From an uncultured Bacilli bacterium (lineage in GTDB: Bacteria; Bacillota_I; Bacilli_A; RF39; UBA660), in assembly GCA_944332105.1 (NCBI GenBank), contig CALVJI010000008.1, positions 1-25,112 on the forward strand: DNA of 25,112 nt, in the 5' to 3' direction. The notes beneath the pieces were generated by a model. It made no database searches and was not told the origin of the DNA. It saw only the letters and a list, made by a program, of their open reading frames with translations. Each line of letters starts with the position of its first letter. The first letter of the stretch is position 1. The position numbers and the translations under genes are program-made. Below are positions 15,539 to 22,186 of this stretch, in pieces.

Positions 15539-15811
15539 TTACATCTCAATTGATGAACCTTGAGCTAAGGTTACAATTGCTTTCTTATAAGTTTTTGTCT
15601 TGCCAGCATAACGGCCAACACGACGAGCTTTTGGTTTTGTGTTTAAAGTGTTGATATTTTCTACTTTGACACCAAATGCTTTTTCAATTTCATTTTTAAT
15701 TTGGGTCTTTGTTGCTCTTTTATCTACTTTAAATACATATACACCATTTTGATTCCCTTTATAACTTTTTTCAGTAATAACAGGGCCTAAAATAATGTCT
15801 GGATTACGCAT
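15539..15811 (-). CDS. rplW: Large ribosomal subunit protein uL23
   Basis: uL23 at the exit tunnel is the docking site for trigger factor and SRP. The start is ATG at 15809-15811 (MRNPDIILGPVITEKS), 90 aa, with GGAGGG 8 nt upstream; earlier in-frame codons lie in rplD and do not match the family. The core shows VFKVDKRATKTQIKNEIEKA, FGVKV and the C-terminal GRYAGKTKTYKKAIVTL. It overlaps the end of rplD by 8 nt. Confidence 0.97.
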   Translation of the reverse strand: MRNPDIILGPVITEKSYKGNQNGVYVFKVDKRATKTQIKNEIEKAFGVKVENINTLNTKPKARRVGRYAGKTKTYKKAIVTLAQGSSIEM

Positions 15812-16433
15812 GTGCAATACCCTCCTCAATTATTTTAACAGCAGCTTCATCTAAAACTAAGGTATCAGCATTGACAATATCTAACACATTAATTTCGTCT
15901 GCAAGAATATGATATGCATATCCTAAATTACGGCAAGCCATAAATAGGTTTTCACAATCATCCGCTGTAACAAATAAAATTTTTCCTTCTAAATTTGCTT
16001 TTTTAATTAGCTCTTTAAAATCTTTCGTTTTTAAAGTAGGCATTTCTAAGTTTTCAAAAATAACTACTTTCTTATTTGCTAATTTATCAGCTAAAGCACT
16101 CTTTAGAGCTAATACTCTTTCTTTACGGTTGATTTTGAAACTGTAATCACGTGGTGAAACACCATGAGCAATGCCGCCACCAACCCATTGAACTGCTCTT
16201 GTTGATCCTTGACGAGCACGACCAGTTCCTTTTTGTCTCCAAGGTTTTCTTCCGCCACCAGAAACTTCGCTTCTGTTTTTGGTTTTATGTGTACCTTGAC
16301 GCATTGCAGCCATTTGTAAACGAATCATTTTCTTTACTGAATCTTCATGAACTTCATTTTTCCAAATAGAATCATTTAAAGAAATGTCGTGTACTTTTTC
16401 TGCATTTAAATTTTTTACTTCAATTTTTGCCAT
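15804..16433 (-). CDS. rplD: Large ribosomal subunit protein uL4
   Basis: uL4 extends a loop into the exit tunnel and, in E. coli, represses its own operon through the S10 leader; whether it does so here is not known. At 209 aa it is normal length. The tunnel loop GGGRKPWRQKGTGRARQG lies near 60-77, and the globular C-terminal half includes NVLDIVNADTLVLDE. The ATG at 16433 follows AAAGGAAGAAG. Its stop lies 8 nt inside rplW. Confidence 0.98.
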   Translation of the reverse strand: MAKIEVKNLNAEKVHDISLNDSIWKNEVHEDSVKKMIRLQMAAMRQGTHKTKNRSEVSGGGRKPWRQKGTGRARQGSTRAVQWVGGGIAHGVSPRDYSFKINRKERVLALKSALADKLANKKVVIFENLEMPTLKTKDFKELIKKANLEGKILFVTADDCENLFMACRNLGYAYHILADEINVLDIVNADTLVLDEAAVKIIEEGIAHA

Positions 16434-16456
16434 TTTTCTTCTTCCTTTCTTTGATT

Positions 16457-17203
16457 CTATTCAGACTTTTCTTCAGTAGTTGTTTCTTCTGTTTCTACTG
16501 TAGCTTCTTCTTGTACGTCCTCTACATTATCTACTACTGTTTCTTCTACATAAGTCATGATTTCTTTTGGATTTTTCTTGCGATTATTTTTTACCGCACT
16601 TTTAATTAATACTAAGGCATGTTTAGCACCTGGAATGTTACCACTTACTAAAATGTAGCTCTCAGCAGGGTTTACTTCAACAATTTCTAGATTTTGAACT
16701 GTAACTGTTTCAGCACCCATATGACCTGGTAAGTTTTTACCTTTTAATACTCTTTTTGGTAACATTGTACCTAAAGAACCTGGTCCACGATGATAGTTTG
16801 AACCATGAGTCGTAGGTCCACGAGATTGTCCATGTCTTTTAATTGAACCAGCAAAACCTTTTCCTTTGCTTGTTCCAGTAACATCTACAACGTCGCCTAC
16901 TTCAAAAATATCAGCACTTATTTTGTCTCCAACTTGATAATTCCCTTCGCAATCACGAATTTCTTTCAAGAAGCGCTTAGGAGTAGTGTTTGCTTTTTTT
17001 GCGTGGCCAACACTCGCACGACTTGCATTTTTTTCTTTTTTGTCGATTACGCCAAGTTGAACAGCATTATACCCATCTGTTTCCACATTTTTAACTTGCA
17101 TAACTGTATTTTCTTCAACAGCAACAACTGTAACAGGAATAAGTTTGCCTTCTTTAGTGAAAACTTGAGTCATCCCAACTTTGCGTCCTAAGATTCCTTT
17201 CAT
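16457..17203 (-). CDS. rplC: Large ribosomal subunit protein uL3 with acidic C-terminal tail
   Basis: uL3 is an early assembly protein whose central loop approaches the peptidyl transferase centre. The body is standard: MKGILGRKVGMTQVF, SKGKGFAGSIKRHGQ, PTTHGSNYHRGPGSLG and HMGAETVTVQNLEIV. The usual bacterial length is about 205-210 aa, but this protein is 248 aa. From about residue 217 the added 32 residues contain 13 Asp/Glu and one Lys, with Val and Thr, so the tail is strongly acidic on an otherwise basic rRNA-binding protein. The ATG at 17203 follows AAAGGAAAAG. The tail is in frame and ends cleanly 23 nt before rplD. Confidence 0.97.
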   Translation of the reverse strand: MKGILGRKVGMTQVFTKEGKLIPVTVVAVEENTVMQVKNVETDGYNAVQLGVIDKKEKNASRASVGHAKKANTTPKRFLKEIRDCEGNYQVGDKISADIFEVGDVVDVTGTSKGKGFAGSIKRHGQSRGPTTHGSNYHRGPGSLGTMLPKRVLKGKNLPGHMGAETVTVQNLEIVEVNPAESYILVSGNIPGAKHALVLIKSAVKNNRKKNPKEIMTYVEETVVDNVEDVQEEATVETEETTTEEKSE

Positions 17204-17222
17204 TTTTCTTTTCCTTTCTTAC

Positions 17223-17531
17223 TTATAATTTGATATTGATATCTACGCCACTTGGTAAATCAAGTCTTGTTAAAGCATCAACAACTTCTTTACTAGGATC
17301 TAAAATATCAATGAGTCTCTTGTGAGTACGACTTTCAAATTGCTCACGAGCATCTTTGTCCTTGTGCACTGCTCTTAAAACTGTAACTCTTTCAATTTCA
17401 GTTGGAAGAGGAACAGGTCCAGAAACAGTACCTCCTAATCTTTTTACCGTTTCAACAATTTTTCCAGCTGCTAAATCTAACACTTTAGAATCAAAAGCCT
17501 TTAAATTGATGCGAACTTTACTCTTTGACAT
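17223..17531 (-). CDS. rpsJ: Small ribosomal subunit protein uS10 (NusE)
   Basis: uS10 is in the 30S head and, as NusE, joins NusB and NusG in antitermination. The correct start is ATG at 17529-17531 (MSKSKVRINLKAFDSK), 102 aa, with AAAGGAGG 9 nt upstream; the open frame continues 25 codons earlier from a GTG, but that is leader sequence. Signatures GPVPLPTEIERVTVLRAVHK and FESRTHKRLIDI are present. It is the first gene of the operon. The rpsL-rpsG-fusA-tuf cluster that often lies upstream is not here; an NHEJ module takes that place. Confidence 0.98.
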   Translation of the reverse strand: MSKSKVRINLKAFDSKVLDLAAGKIVETVKRLGGTVSGPVPLPTEIERVTVLRAVHKDKDAREQFESRTHKRLIDILDPSKEVVDALTRLDLPSGVDINIKL

Positions 17532-17649
17532 AACATATGTCCTCCTTTCGCCTATATCTTGTATAGACTTGCTCCATGCAAATTCTCTGAATAAACCCAG
17601 CAACACCGCCTAGTGTATCAGTAACTTCACACATCTCTGCCGTCATACA
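17532..17649 (-). promoter_or_regulatory. Leader RNA of the S10 operon
   Basis: About 118 nt lie between the predicted transcription start and the rpsJ ATG. The end of this leader can form two successive small hairpins, ATTTGC-ATGGA-GCAAGT and CTATA-CAAGA-TATAG, directly before the SD. An ACAC/GTGT pair lies further upstream. No intrinsic terminator is seen within it, so attenuation of the E. coli L4 type is not supported. Structured leaders before ribosomal operons are often autoregulatory, but I recognise no named motif here. Confidence 0.4.
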
Positions 17650-17655
17650 AAGACG

Positions 17656-17684
17656 ATTTTACTATAAACTTTGCGTAAAAGCAA
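17656..17684 (-). promoter_or_regulatory. rpsJ: Main promoter of the S10-spc-alpha operon
   Basis: TTGCTT (17684-17679), a 17-nt spacer, and TAAAAT (17661-17656), with predicted start near 17649. It lies just downstream of the insulating terminator and is the only good sigma-A match between that terminator and rpsJ. The -10 context ATAGTAAAAT resembles the promoters at 3189-3217 and 3585-3613. Confidence 0.7.
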
Positions 17685-17707
17685 GAGAAAAATAGCGTTT
17701 TTTCTAC

Positions 17708-17741
17708 AAAAAAATTAGAGAAAAAGGCATTCCCTAATTTT
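17708..17741 (-). terminator. Intrinsic terminator upstream of the S10 promoter
   Basis: On the minus strand AAAATTAGGGAA (17741-17730) pairs with TTCTCTAATTTT (17722-17711), with one G-U pair and a 7-nt loop. The U run continues to 17708. Because it lies upstream of the operon promoter it cannot attenuate the operon. It most likely ends transcripts arriving from ku-ligD, which have no nearer terminator. Confidence 0.75.
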
Positions 17742-18018
17742 CTATTCATGATTCGATTTGATTGTTACTTTTTTGTTCTTCTATCTTTTTTTATTTTTTT
17801 AGATTTTCTACACGCTTACTTTTATTTATTACACTCACACTTGTTATAACTTAAATTAAGAATATATTTTTTATCCTTAAAAATCTAAAATATATGATAA
17901 AAGCCTATATAATTATAACTTAGAGTTTATATTTCTATAACTCTCAATTAAAAAAGTATAATTCTGGTTTAATTTTCAAATTCTATTTAATAACATACAA
18001 TATAATTGGTGATGTATT
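17742..18018. other. AT-rich intergenic region before the HTH gene
   Basis: No gene is seen in this very AT-rich stretch. Possible plus-strand promoter elements for the HTH gene are TTGTTA (17841-17846) with TATATT (17863-17868) at 16 nt, and isolated TATAAT boxes at 17957-17962 and 18001-18006. An imperfect inverted repeat AGAGTTTATA/TATAACTCT lies near 17921-17943. None is strong enough to call alone. Confidence 0.3.
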
Positions 18019-18300
18019 TTGAAACTTTATTTAGATGATCAAAAAAATGAAATATTCTATATTATTGGAAAAAATATTAAATTTTATCGAAATGCGTATA
18101 ATTTAACGCATCCTAGTGAAAATATTACTCAAGCTAAACTAGCTGAACTTGTAGGAATTTCTACTACTCATATAGCTAATTTAGAAAATCAAACGGGTAA
18201 AGGAATCAGTGTCCCTGTTCTTTTTAATATTGCCGTGGTTTTAGAAACAACGATGGATCGTTTGTGTAGTCCTGAAAAAGCTTTAATCAAAATCGACTAA
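18019..18300 (+). CDS. Small helix-turn-helix transcriptional regulator
   Basis: A 93-aa protein of the Cro/C1 (XRE) type. The DNA-binding helices cover about 36-57 (ITQAKLAELVGISTTHIANLE), followed by GISVPVLFNIAVVLETTMDRL, the usual end of the five-helix domain. There is no effector domain. The start is probably TTG at 18019 with GGTGAT 5 nt upstream; an ATG at 18012 is out of frame and a stop lies at 18010-18012. It is the only plus-strand gene here. Its last 18 nt overlap the end of ligD tail to tail, so it is antisense to the probable read-through of ku-ligD. No U-rich terminator follows. Its target is unknown; ku-ligD or itself are the simplest guesses. Confidence 0.8.
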   Translation: MKLYLDDQKNEIFYIIGKNIKFYRNAYNLTHPSENITQAKLAELVGISTTHIANLENQTGKGISVPVLFNIAVVLETTMDRLCSPEKALIKID

Positions 18301-19176
18301 TCCCTTAAAAACGGGATGTCTTAGACCATGAGCTGTTTTCTCTAAGTAGGATACTAAGCAAAAATATTTAATTGGAACATAGTAAATATCTTTTTCATTA
18401 AAATCTTCAAATGGAGATTTTTTTTGTTTTATTTTTTTTAAAAGCGTAAATAAATGATTCTTTTTGGCCATTGCTACTTTAGTGATATAGTATAGTTTGT
18501 TTTGTTTTAATTCTCCTATATATAAAGTAACAAAGGGGGTTGTGTCTTTAAATGAATAACCTCCAATAGCAAAGACATCCTGATGAATATTTTTGATTTT
18601 TAACCAGCTCGCAGATCTACTATTTATTTCATAAGGACTATCTTTCTTTTTAGCAACAATTCCTTCTAAACCTAACTTTTGAACTTTTTGAAATAAGGTT
18701 ATGCCATCTTTAAAAATAAACGATTTTATAAAATAAGGTGTATCTGGATATTTTTCTAAATGTTTTTTTCGCTTTATCAATGGTTCATTAATTAAGTTTT
18801 TATTTTCATATAAGATATCAAAACAAACAAAGACTACGGGAATTTTGGTTTGGATTTTTTCAATCTTTTGGCTATTTTTTAGTTGTATTCTTTTTTGTAA
18901 TTGCATAAAGTTTGGTTTATTATGTAAAAAGGCTACAATTTCTCCATCAAAAATGACTGGTTTTTGAACAAGTTTTTTTATAGCTTTTAATTCTGGAAAC
19001 TTAAAAGTGACATCTTTCCCATGGCGATTTTGAATTCGAAAAAAGTTAGGACTTACAAATAGTAAAGCACGCATACCATCAAATTTTACTTCATATAAAT
19101 ATTCTGAACTTTGAAAAGGCTCTTTTATTTCTGTTAGTAACATGGGTTTGAAAGAGGGATTTTTAAAAAGATTCAT
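18283..19176 (-). CDS. ligD: ATP-dependent DNA ligase, ligase-only LigD type
   Basis: Seals double-strand breaks in bacterial NHEJ. The 297-aa protein holds the adenylation domain followed by an OB-fold, without the polymerase (PolDom) or phosphoesterase domains of the larger LigD proteins. Nucleotidyltransferase motifs are YEVKFDGMRAL with the reactive Lys31 (motif I), FDGEIV near 76-81, VCFDILY near 117-123 (motif III), EGIVAKK at 171-177 (motif IV) and SWLKIK at 190-195 (motif V). The C-terminal HGLRHPVFKGL is typical of the LigD ligase family. Its ATG overlaps the ku TGA (ATGA), so the pair is translationally coupled. Its 3' end overlaps the convergent HTH gene, with no terminator nearby. 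Confidence 0.93.
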   Translation of the reverse strand: MNLFKNPSFKPMLLTEIKEPFQSSEYLYEVKFDGMRALLFVSPNFFRIQNRHGKDVTFKFPELKAIKKLVQKPVIFDGEIVAFLHNKPNFMQLQKRIQLKNSQKIEKIQTKIPVVFVCFDILYENKNLINEPLIKRKKHLEKYPDTPYFIKSFIFKDGITLFQKVQKLGLEGIVAKKKDSPYEINSRSASWLKIKNIHQDVFAIGGYSFKDTTPFVTLYIGELKQNKLYYITKVAMAKKNHLFTLLKKIKQKKSPFEDFNEKDIYYVPIKYFCLVSYLEKTAHGLRHPVFKGLVDFD

Positions 19177-19916
19177 TCTTTTAAACTCTTTTCTAGAGCT
19201 TTCATAATTGAAGCAATTTCTTTAGAACTTTTTTTCTTTGATTTTGGCACTTTTTTACCTTTTGATTTTAGTTCGATGGCTTTTAACACTTTTTCATGAT
19301 ACTCGTCTTTGTATTTTTGAGGTTCAAAATGCGCGGTCATTTTTTTTATTAGAGATGTAGCTAATTCCAGTTCTTTTGCACTTATCTTCGGACTTTTATA
19401 TGTTGATATGTCGTTTACTTCTTCAGCAAAATAAATAGTCGTTAATAGGAATATGTCTTCTGAAATGCGGAGTATAGCATAAGTAAATTTATTATATAAA
19501 ACCGTTTTACATAATGCGACACACTTCATTTTTTGCATCGCATCACGCAATAAAAAATAGGCTTTTCCCTTTTTTTCAGGAACAATCACATAAGTCTTTT
19601 GATAATATTTTGGATCAATTTCATTACTATTAAAGAACGAAACAATTTCGATTTCTCCTTCATTTTCTGGTTTTAAATTTGTCAGTTCCTTTTGATCAAA
19701 GACAATCATTTCGTCCTCATCATTTATATAGCCTTTCTCTATTTCACTTTCTTTTAATACTTTTTTACAATGAGGACAGTATTTTTGATATTTAATTCTT
19801 TCTAAACATTTTTTATGGACTTGAAAAAAAGAGATATCATTATTTTTAATTAAAGTTCCTACTGAAACCGGAATATTTACTAAACCAAAAGTAATCATAC
19901 TATGAATATTTGCCAT
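19173..19916 (-). CDS. ku: Bacterial Ku protein, NHEJ DNA-end binding
   Basis: Homodimeric Ku encircles DNA ends and recruits LigD. The 247-aa protein has the core beta-barrel domain with signatures ITFGLVNIPVSVGT (8-21), HKKCLERIKYQKYCPHCKK (34-52; Cys37, Cys47 and Cys50) and EIEKGYINDED (58-68). The Lys-rich C-terminal extension (about 215-235, KSKGKKVPKSKKKSSKE) is of the kind that contacts LigD and DNA in other bacteria. The ATG at 19914-19916 follows AAGGGTGA. It begins 24 nt after the U run of the clpC-like terminator. Its stop is TGA, overlapping the ligD start. Bacterial Ku is most often found in spore formers; no sporulation gene is visible here. Confidence 0.95.
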   Translation of the reverse strand: MANIHSMITFGLVNIPVSVGTLIKNNDISFFQVHKKCLERIKYQKYCPHCKKVLKESEIEKGYINDEDEMIVFDQKELTNLKPENEGEIEIVSFFNSNEIDPKYYQKTYVIVPEKKGKAYFLLRDAMQKMKCVALCKTVLYNKFTYAILRISEDIFLLTTIYFAEEVNDISTYKSPKISAKELELATSLIKKMTAHFEPQKYKDEYHEKVLKAIELKSKGKKVPKSKKKSSKEIASIMKALEKSLKE

Positions 19917-19939
19917 ATTATCACCCTTAGTAGTATGTG

Positions 19940-19975
19940 AAAAAAATCTCTAAATATTTCATAAAGAGATTTTTT
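19940..19975 (-). terminator. Intrinsic terminator overlapping the end of the clpC-like gene
   Basis: AAAAAATCTCT (19975-19965), a 13-nt loop, AGAGATTTTTT (19951-19941), and one more U. It is an 11-bp stem. The 5' arm encodes the last residues and the TGA stop (19959-19961) is in the loop. The A/U ends are symmetric, so it may act in both directions. The ku start lies 24 nt beyond, leaving little room for a separate ku promoter. Confidence 0.8.
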
Positions 19976-22097
19976 GGCGATTTTTTTTCATAATTAAATT
20001 TTTTAAGTTTCGTAAACCATATTTATCAATTTCAGATTCATTTAGTAAATCTTCTGGAGATATAGCTTTGTTTTCTAAATTCTTTGTAATATATTCTAAC
20101 GCGACACTTTTGGTAATTGGTTTAAAGTGGACAACTGCATCAATACGCCCTAGGAATTCTTTGGAGAAGTAGTGATCTAAAGAAGATTTTTTTGTTGATG
20201 AGAAACCAATATTTTCTTTAGGAGTCGCATTACTTGTTAAAAAGATATAGGTGTGGTCAAAACGAATGGTTTCCCCTAAAGAGTCTGTAACAAAAGATTC
20301 ATCTAATATTTGAAGAAGTAGGTTTAATACTTTAGGATGCGCTTTTTCGATTTCATCAAATAATACAGTAGCATAAGGATGTTCTTTGATTTTTTGAAAA
20401 ATATAGGGTTCTTTATAGCCGACATATCCTGGAGGTGAACCAATTAATTTATAAATACTTTCTGGAGTGGTATATTCACTCATGTCAATACGAATCCATT
20501 CTGTTTTTAAAACTTGGCTAATAATCTTGACACTTTCTGTCTTGCCAACACCACTGCCACCGACAAATAAGAAACTTAAATTTCCTTCTTTGTTTATTTG
20601 AAAACTTTCAACGATTTTAGATAATGCTTCTTCTTGACCTAAGATTTTTGTATGTAACTCATCATGTAAAGTTTGGAACAACTCTTCTTCATCTTTTTGA
20701 ATCCATACATGCATTTTTGCTTCAATTATTTCTAATATATCGGCAGTTGTAATTGTTAATTTTTCTTGTTCTTCAATTGTCGCGATTTTTTTTCTCAAAG
20801 CTTCTTCATCCATTGCTTCTTTTAAGGCTGTTTTAAAATCACCTTTTTTGAGACTTTTGACTTTTTTGCGCCTTATTTTAGCTAATACTTCTTGGCTTTT
20901 ATGAGAATCATGTGAAGCTTTTTTTACTTTTTTATGAGCACATACGGAATCAATTAAATCAATCGTACGATCGGGATTACTTTTGTTAAATAAGTATTTT
21001 TCACTGTAATATAAAAAATCTTGTTTATTTTTAGCAGTAATTTTCATATCATAATATTTTTCAAAAGTTGGAACGACAGCATCTAAAATGGTTTGCATCA
21101 TTTTTTCATTTGGCTCTTCTAACAAAATTTTTTCAAAACGGCGATCTAAAGCTTTATCTTGTTCTAAAAATTCATGATATTCTTTTAAAGTAGTCGCCCC
21201 GATGATCTTTAATTCGCCACGGGCAAGATATGGTTTTAGAATATCAGATGCACATATGGCACCTTCAGCTCCACCAGCATTGACCATGGAATGAATTTCA
21301 TCGATAAAAAGAATAATATTTTTTTCACTAATCACTTCTTTAATGATTTTGTGTAGTCTTTCTTCAAACTCGCCGCGATATTTGGTACCAGCAACTAAGG
21401 CACCCATTTCTAATAAAATGATTTCCATCCCATCTAATTCTTTAGGTACTTCATGATATTTGATACGGCGCGCGAGTTCTTCTACTAAGGCAGTTTTTCC
21501 AACACCCGCTTTGCCAATAAGTAAGGGATTGTTTTTTTGCTTGCGTAGCAAAGTTTCAATCATTAAGTCGACTTCCCGGTCACGACCGACAATTGTCTTT
21601 TCTGTAGGAAGGCCATTGTTCATTGAAACTCCTATTTTTAGGACTTCTAAATTTTTATTTTTTTTGTTTTTGGAAGATAAAGTTTGTTTTAATTCAATAT
21701 ATAAATCGTCAATCGATGCGTCAAACTGCATTAAAATGCGAATCGCTACCCCTTCACCTTCTTCAAGTAAAGCTAAAACTAAGTGACTAGGAGTCACAAC
21801 TCCTTTGTTATTATCCATAGCTTCCATATTTGCAATTTCAATTACTTTTTTTAACATGGGAGTGTAAAGGTTTATTTCTTGTTCGGTTGAAGCTTGACCA
21901 ACGGTTTCTAACAAAACATTTTTAAACGCCTCATAAGTAATGTCATTAAGTGCAAATATTTTGGATACTTCATTGTCACTTTGTAAAATGGCTAGCAAAA
22001 GGTGTTCAGTACCAACATAGGGATGGCGGAGATTAAAGCGAATATTCTCAGCATTTTTTAATATTGTAGCTACTTCAAAACCATAATTGTGAAACAT
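19959..22097 (-). CDS. ClpC-like AAA+ unfoldase, short form
   Basis: A Hsp100 ATPase that would unfold substrates for ClpP. The 712-aa protein has the double Clp-N repeat (about 1-140) and D1 with Walker A GKAGVGKT (195-202) and Walker B ILFIDE (262-267). A short coiled-coil middle domain near 401-440 (KIRRKKVKSLKKGDFKTAL) resembles that of ClpC. D2 has Walker A GGSGVGKT (513-520) and Walker B TVLFDE (577-582). NIGF at 629-632 sits where ClpC carries its ClpP-docking tripeptide. ClpC is usually about 810-820 aa. Here the D2 small domain stops soon after YGLRNLKNLI, so the C-terminus is shorter. The usual ctsR-mcsA-mcsB partners are absent. The ATG at 22097 has AAGGAGG, which may be masked by an upstream complement. 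Confidence 0.92.
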   Translation of the reverse strand: MFHNYGFEVATILKNAENIRFNLRHPYVGTEHLLLAILQSDNEVSKIFALNDITYEAFKNVLLETVGQASTEQEINLYTPMLKKVIEIANMEAMDNNKGVVTPSHLVLALLEEGEGVAIRILMQFDASIDDLYIELKQTLSSKNKKNKNLEVLKIGVSMNNGLPTEKTIVGRDREVDLMIETLLRKQKNNPLLIGKAGVGKTALVEELARRIKYHEVPKELDGMEIILLEMGALVAGTKYRGEFEERLHKIIKEVISEKNIILFIDEIHSMVNAGGAEGAICASDILKPYLARGELKIIGATTLKEYHEFLEQDKALDRRFEKILLEEPNEKMMQTILDAVVPTFEKYYDMKITAKNKQDFLYYSEKYLFNKSNPDRTIDLIDSVCAHKKVKKASHDSHKSQEVLAKIRRKKVKSLKKGDFKTALKEAMDEEALRKKIATIEEQEKLTITTADILEIIEAKMHVWIQKDEEELFQTLHDELHTKILGQEEALSKIVESFQINKEGNLSFLFVGGSGVGKTESVKIISQVLKTEWIRIDMSEYTTPESIYKLIGSPPGYVGYKEPYIFQKIKEHPYATVLFDEIEKAHPKVLNLLLQILDESFVTDSLGETIRFDHTYIFLTSNATPKENIGFSSTKKSSLDHYFSKEFLGRIDAVVHFKPITKSVALEYITKNLENKAISPEDLLNESEIDKYGLRNLKNLIMKKNRQKISL

Positions 22098-22152
22098 AGA
22101 AAAATCCTCCTTATTAATCCTATGTTAGTTATGAAAAAAAAGAAGGATTTTT
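22098..22152 (-). promoter_or_regulatory. 5' region of the clpC-like gene with an SD-masking inverted repeat
   Basis: On the minus strand AAAAATCCTTCTT (22152-22140) can pair along 13 nt, with one U-G pair, with AAGGAGGATTTTT (22112-22100), which contains the whole Shine-Dalgarno sequence. The ATG lies 2 nt beyond the helix and the loop is 27 nt. If transcribed, this would block ribosome binding until melted or bound. A TATAAA box at 22155-22150 could be a -10 starting transcription inside the first arm, which would remove the hairpin, so the start site is decisive. It does not match CIRCE or the CtsR repeat. Confidence 0.45.
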
Positions 22153-22156
22153 ATAC

Positions 22157-22186
22157 AAAAAAAAGATCACTTTTTAAGCAATCTTT
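22157..22186 (-). terminator. Intrinsic terminator of the carrier gene
   Basis: AAAGATTGCTT (22186-22176), loop AAA, AAGTGATCTTT (22172-22162), then five more U. It is an 11-bp stem with wobble pairs and a total run of eight U. The stem begins with the first base of the carrier's TAA stop read in reverse. Confidence 0.85.

Noticed and set aside
17518..17646. A 42-codon upstream ORF (ATG at 17646) spanning the S10 leader and overlapping rpsJ out of frame
   Set aside because: It would be almost leaderless, has no SD, and its codon content does not look coding; a second frame (from GTG at 17606) is open over much of the same stretch, so it is likely chance.
18300..18317. ATCCC/GGGAT hairpin after the HTH gene as a terminator
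   Set aside because: Only 5 bp, and no U run follows.
19959..19961. UGA read as tryptophan (Mollicutes code 4)
   Set aside because: UGA ends the clpC-like gene just before a terminator and ends ku at the ligD start, and Trp is encoded by TGG in rplB.
22100..22152. The clpC-like inverted repeat as a plus-strand terminator
   Set aside because: No plus-strand gene lies upstream that would need it, and the 27-nt loop is long for an intrinsic terminator.
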